Shown here one piece after another: positions 63,489-64,000 of a DNA stretch of 64,000 nucleotides (position 1 is the stretch's first letter; each line of letters opens with the position of its first letter). The notes under the pieces were generated by a model. The model was not told where the DNA came from. It saw only the letters and a program-made list of their open reading frames with translations, and searched no databases. Position numbers and translations under genes: made by a program. This DNA is from DASSUW01 sp963806395. Lineage in GTDB: Bacteria > Actinomycetota > Thermoleophilia > Solirubrobacterales > Solirubrobacteraceae. The stretch covers positions 372,001 through 436,000 of the forward strand of contig CAWDYI010000019.1 of assembly GCA_963806395.1 (NCBI GenBank), read 5' to 3'.

Positions 63489-63521
63489 CGAAGGCCCCGA
63501 GTTGTCGACTCGGGGCCTTCG
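63489..63521 (+). terminator. Strong rho-independent terminator
   Basis: CGAAGGCCCCGAG, loop TTGTCGA, CTCGGGGCCTTCG: a 13 bp perfect stem followed by TGTTCT. It ends the segment that contains the mini-ORF, suggesting a discrete transcript of roughly 200 nt. Confidence 0.75.
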
Positions 63522-63525
63522 TGTT

Positions 63526-63612
63526 CTAACGTCGCACGGAGCTCGCCGCCGACACGACCGGTCGAGGAGGCCATCCTCGCTGATCGAAGCGGCGAGCGGA
63601 GGGCGAAACCCT
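63526..63612 (-). repeat. 87 bp repeat, right copy, inverted
   Basis: Inverse of the element at 63157-63243 with 12 mismatches, mostly in the middle. Both outer ends (AGGGTTTCGCCCTCCG) and inner ends (TCCGTGCGACGTTAG) are perfectly conserved, pointing to selection or recent mobility of a defined unit. Confidence 0.85.
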
Positions 63613-63625
63613 TAATCCCGCGTCC

Positions 63626-64000
63626 CTAACCGGGAGTCACCACGCGCTCGACCCGCGCTTCGAGGACCAGCGCCCCGATCCCCAGCGCCGCGGCCCGCTC
63701 CTGCCAGGCTTCAGCCGAGAGGCTCCCGTCTCGCAGCTCGGCGACCACGACGTGCGGCGCCACGCGCTCGTCGCCGCGGCGGCAGATGACCGGCTCGGCC
63801 GGAGGCGCCTCGACCGACCAGCCGTTCTCGTCGAGCGCGACCAGCAGCCCGTTCGGCGATCAGTGCGGCGGCGAAGTCCGTCGCGTGCTCGACCGGAAGG
63901 TCCGGCTCGCGCTGCTGGAGGCGGCCGGCCAGCCGGCCGATCTCACCGACGAGCGCGCCGACGCCGCCCGCGGTGGCGGAGCCGAGCAACTCGCCGTGCG
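63626..64000 (-). pseudogene. C-terminal part of an unrecognised gene, frameshifted
   Basis: From the right edge the frame reads GGVGALVGEIGRLAGRLQQR and DFAAALIAE, then, after a one-base shift near 63857, continues in another frame as GLLVALDENGWSVEAPPAEP, VAPHVVVAELRDGSLSAEAW and ends ERVVTPG at 63626. The second half is a convincing compact domain. Family not recognised; the N-terminus is outside the window. The shift may be a sequence error. Confidence 0.5.

Noticed and set aside
63380..63521. Possible 6C RNA, tmRNA, 4.5S RNA or RNase P RNA in the segment after gyrA
   Set aside because: Only one C6 run is present and no signature sequences of tmRNA, SRP RNA or RNase P RNA (such as GAGGAAAGTCC) were seen.

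Overview
The window is GC-rich bacterial chromosome carrying the replication-origin cluster: rpmH-rnpA-yidD-yidC-jag-rsmG-parA-parB on the minus strand facing away from dnaA-dnaN-recF-dciA-gyrB-gyrA on the plus strand. Codon use, frequent GTG and TTG starts, a Bacillus-like qcrABC set with a cytochrome b/c fusion, menaquinone genes and an ahbAB-hemB-hemL cluster suggest an actinobacterium, probably Thermoleophilia (Solirubrobacterales-like). That placement is inference from gene content; no rRNA lies in the window.

Layout. (1) 1-8022: a minus-strand operon zwf - GH15 glucosidase - GMC oxidoreductase - NDH-2-like flavoprotein, joined by 4-11 bp overlaps, then plus-strand aldose epimerase, a small Rossmann-like protein and a membrane protein. 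(2) 8035-22940: a 14.9 kb integrated island in the 3' half of tRNA-Lys(CTT), bounded by a perfect 48 bp direct repeat. It carries a complete IS21-type element with a 6 bp target duplication, a SLATT-like membrane protein overlapping an NTP_transf_6 nucleotidyltransferase, an ArsR-type repressor divergent from a five-gene operon (Nudix - two-TM protein - HIT - ATP-grasp-like - phosphohistidine swivel domain), a decayed IS110 transposase, a MobF relaxase broken by three frameshifts, a small excisionase-like protein and a frameshifted tyrosine integrase. (3) 22989-33303: TPR-like protein, tatC, tatA, then polyprenyl synthase - menG - qcrC - qcrB - Rieske, and hemL - ahbAB - hemB. (4) 33370-48243: ABC exporter, AI-2E family permease, ymdB, membrane glycosyltransferase, phosphodiesterase, aminotransferase, ddl, bifunctional nuclease, beta-helix protein, methyltransferase, truncated LysR and a vapBC pair. 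(5) 48343-63131: tRNA-Ile(GAT) and the origin cluster. (6) 63132-64000: an 87 bp imperfect inverted repeat pair enclosing a transcribed-looking segment with a 14-codon mini-ORF and a strong terminator, then the end of an unrecognised minus-strand gene with a frameshift.

How it works together. The core genes supply replication initiation, segregation, membrane insertion, Tat export, a menaquinol-cytochrome c respiratory branch and tetrapyrrole synthesis. The island is the accessory part. Its DNA-mobility genes are mostly broken, whereas the SLATT/nucleotidyltransferase pair and most of the ArsR-controlled operon remain open and tightly coupled. These two modules are the best candidates for undescribed nucleotide-signalling or phage-defence systems. 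That function is inferred from domain combinations and location.
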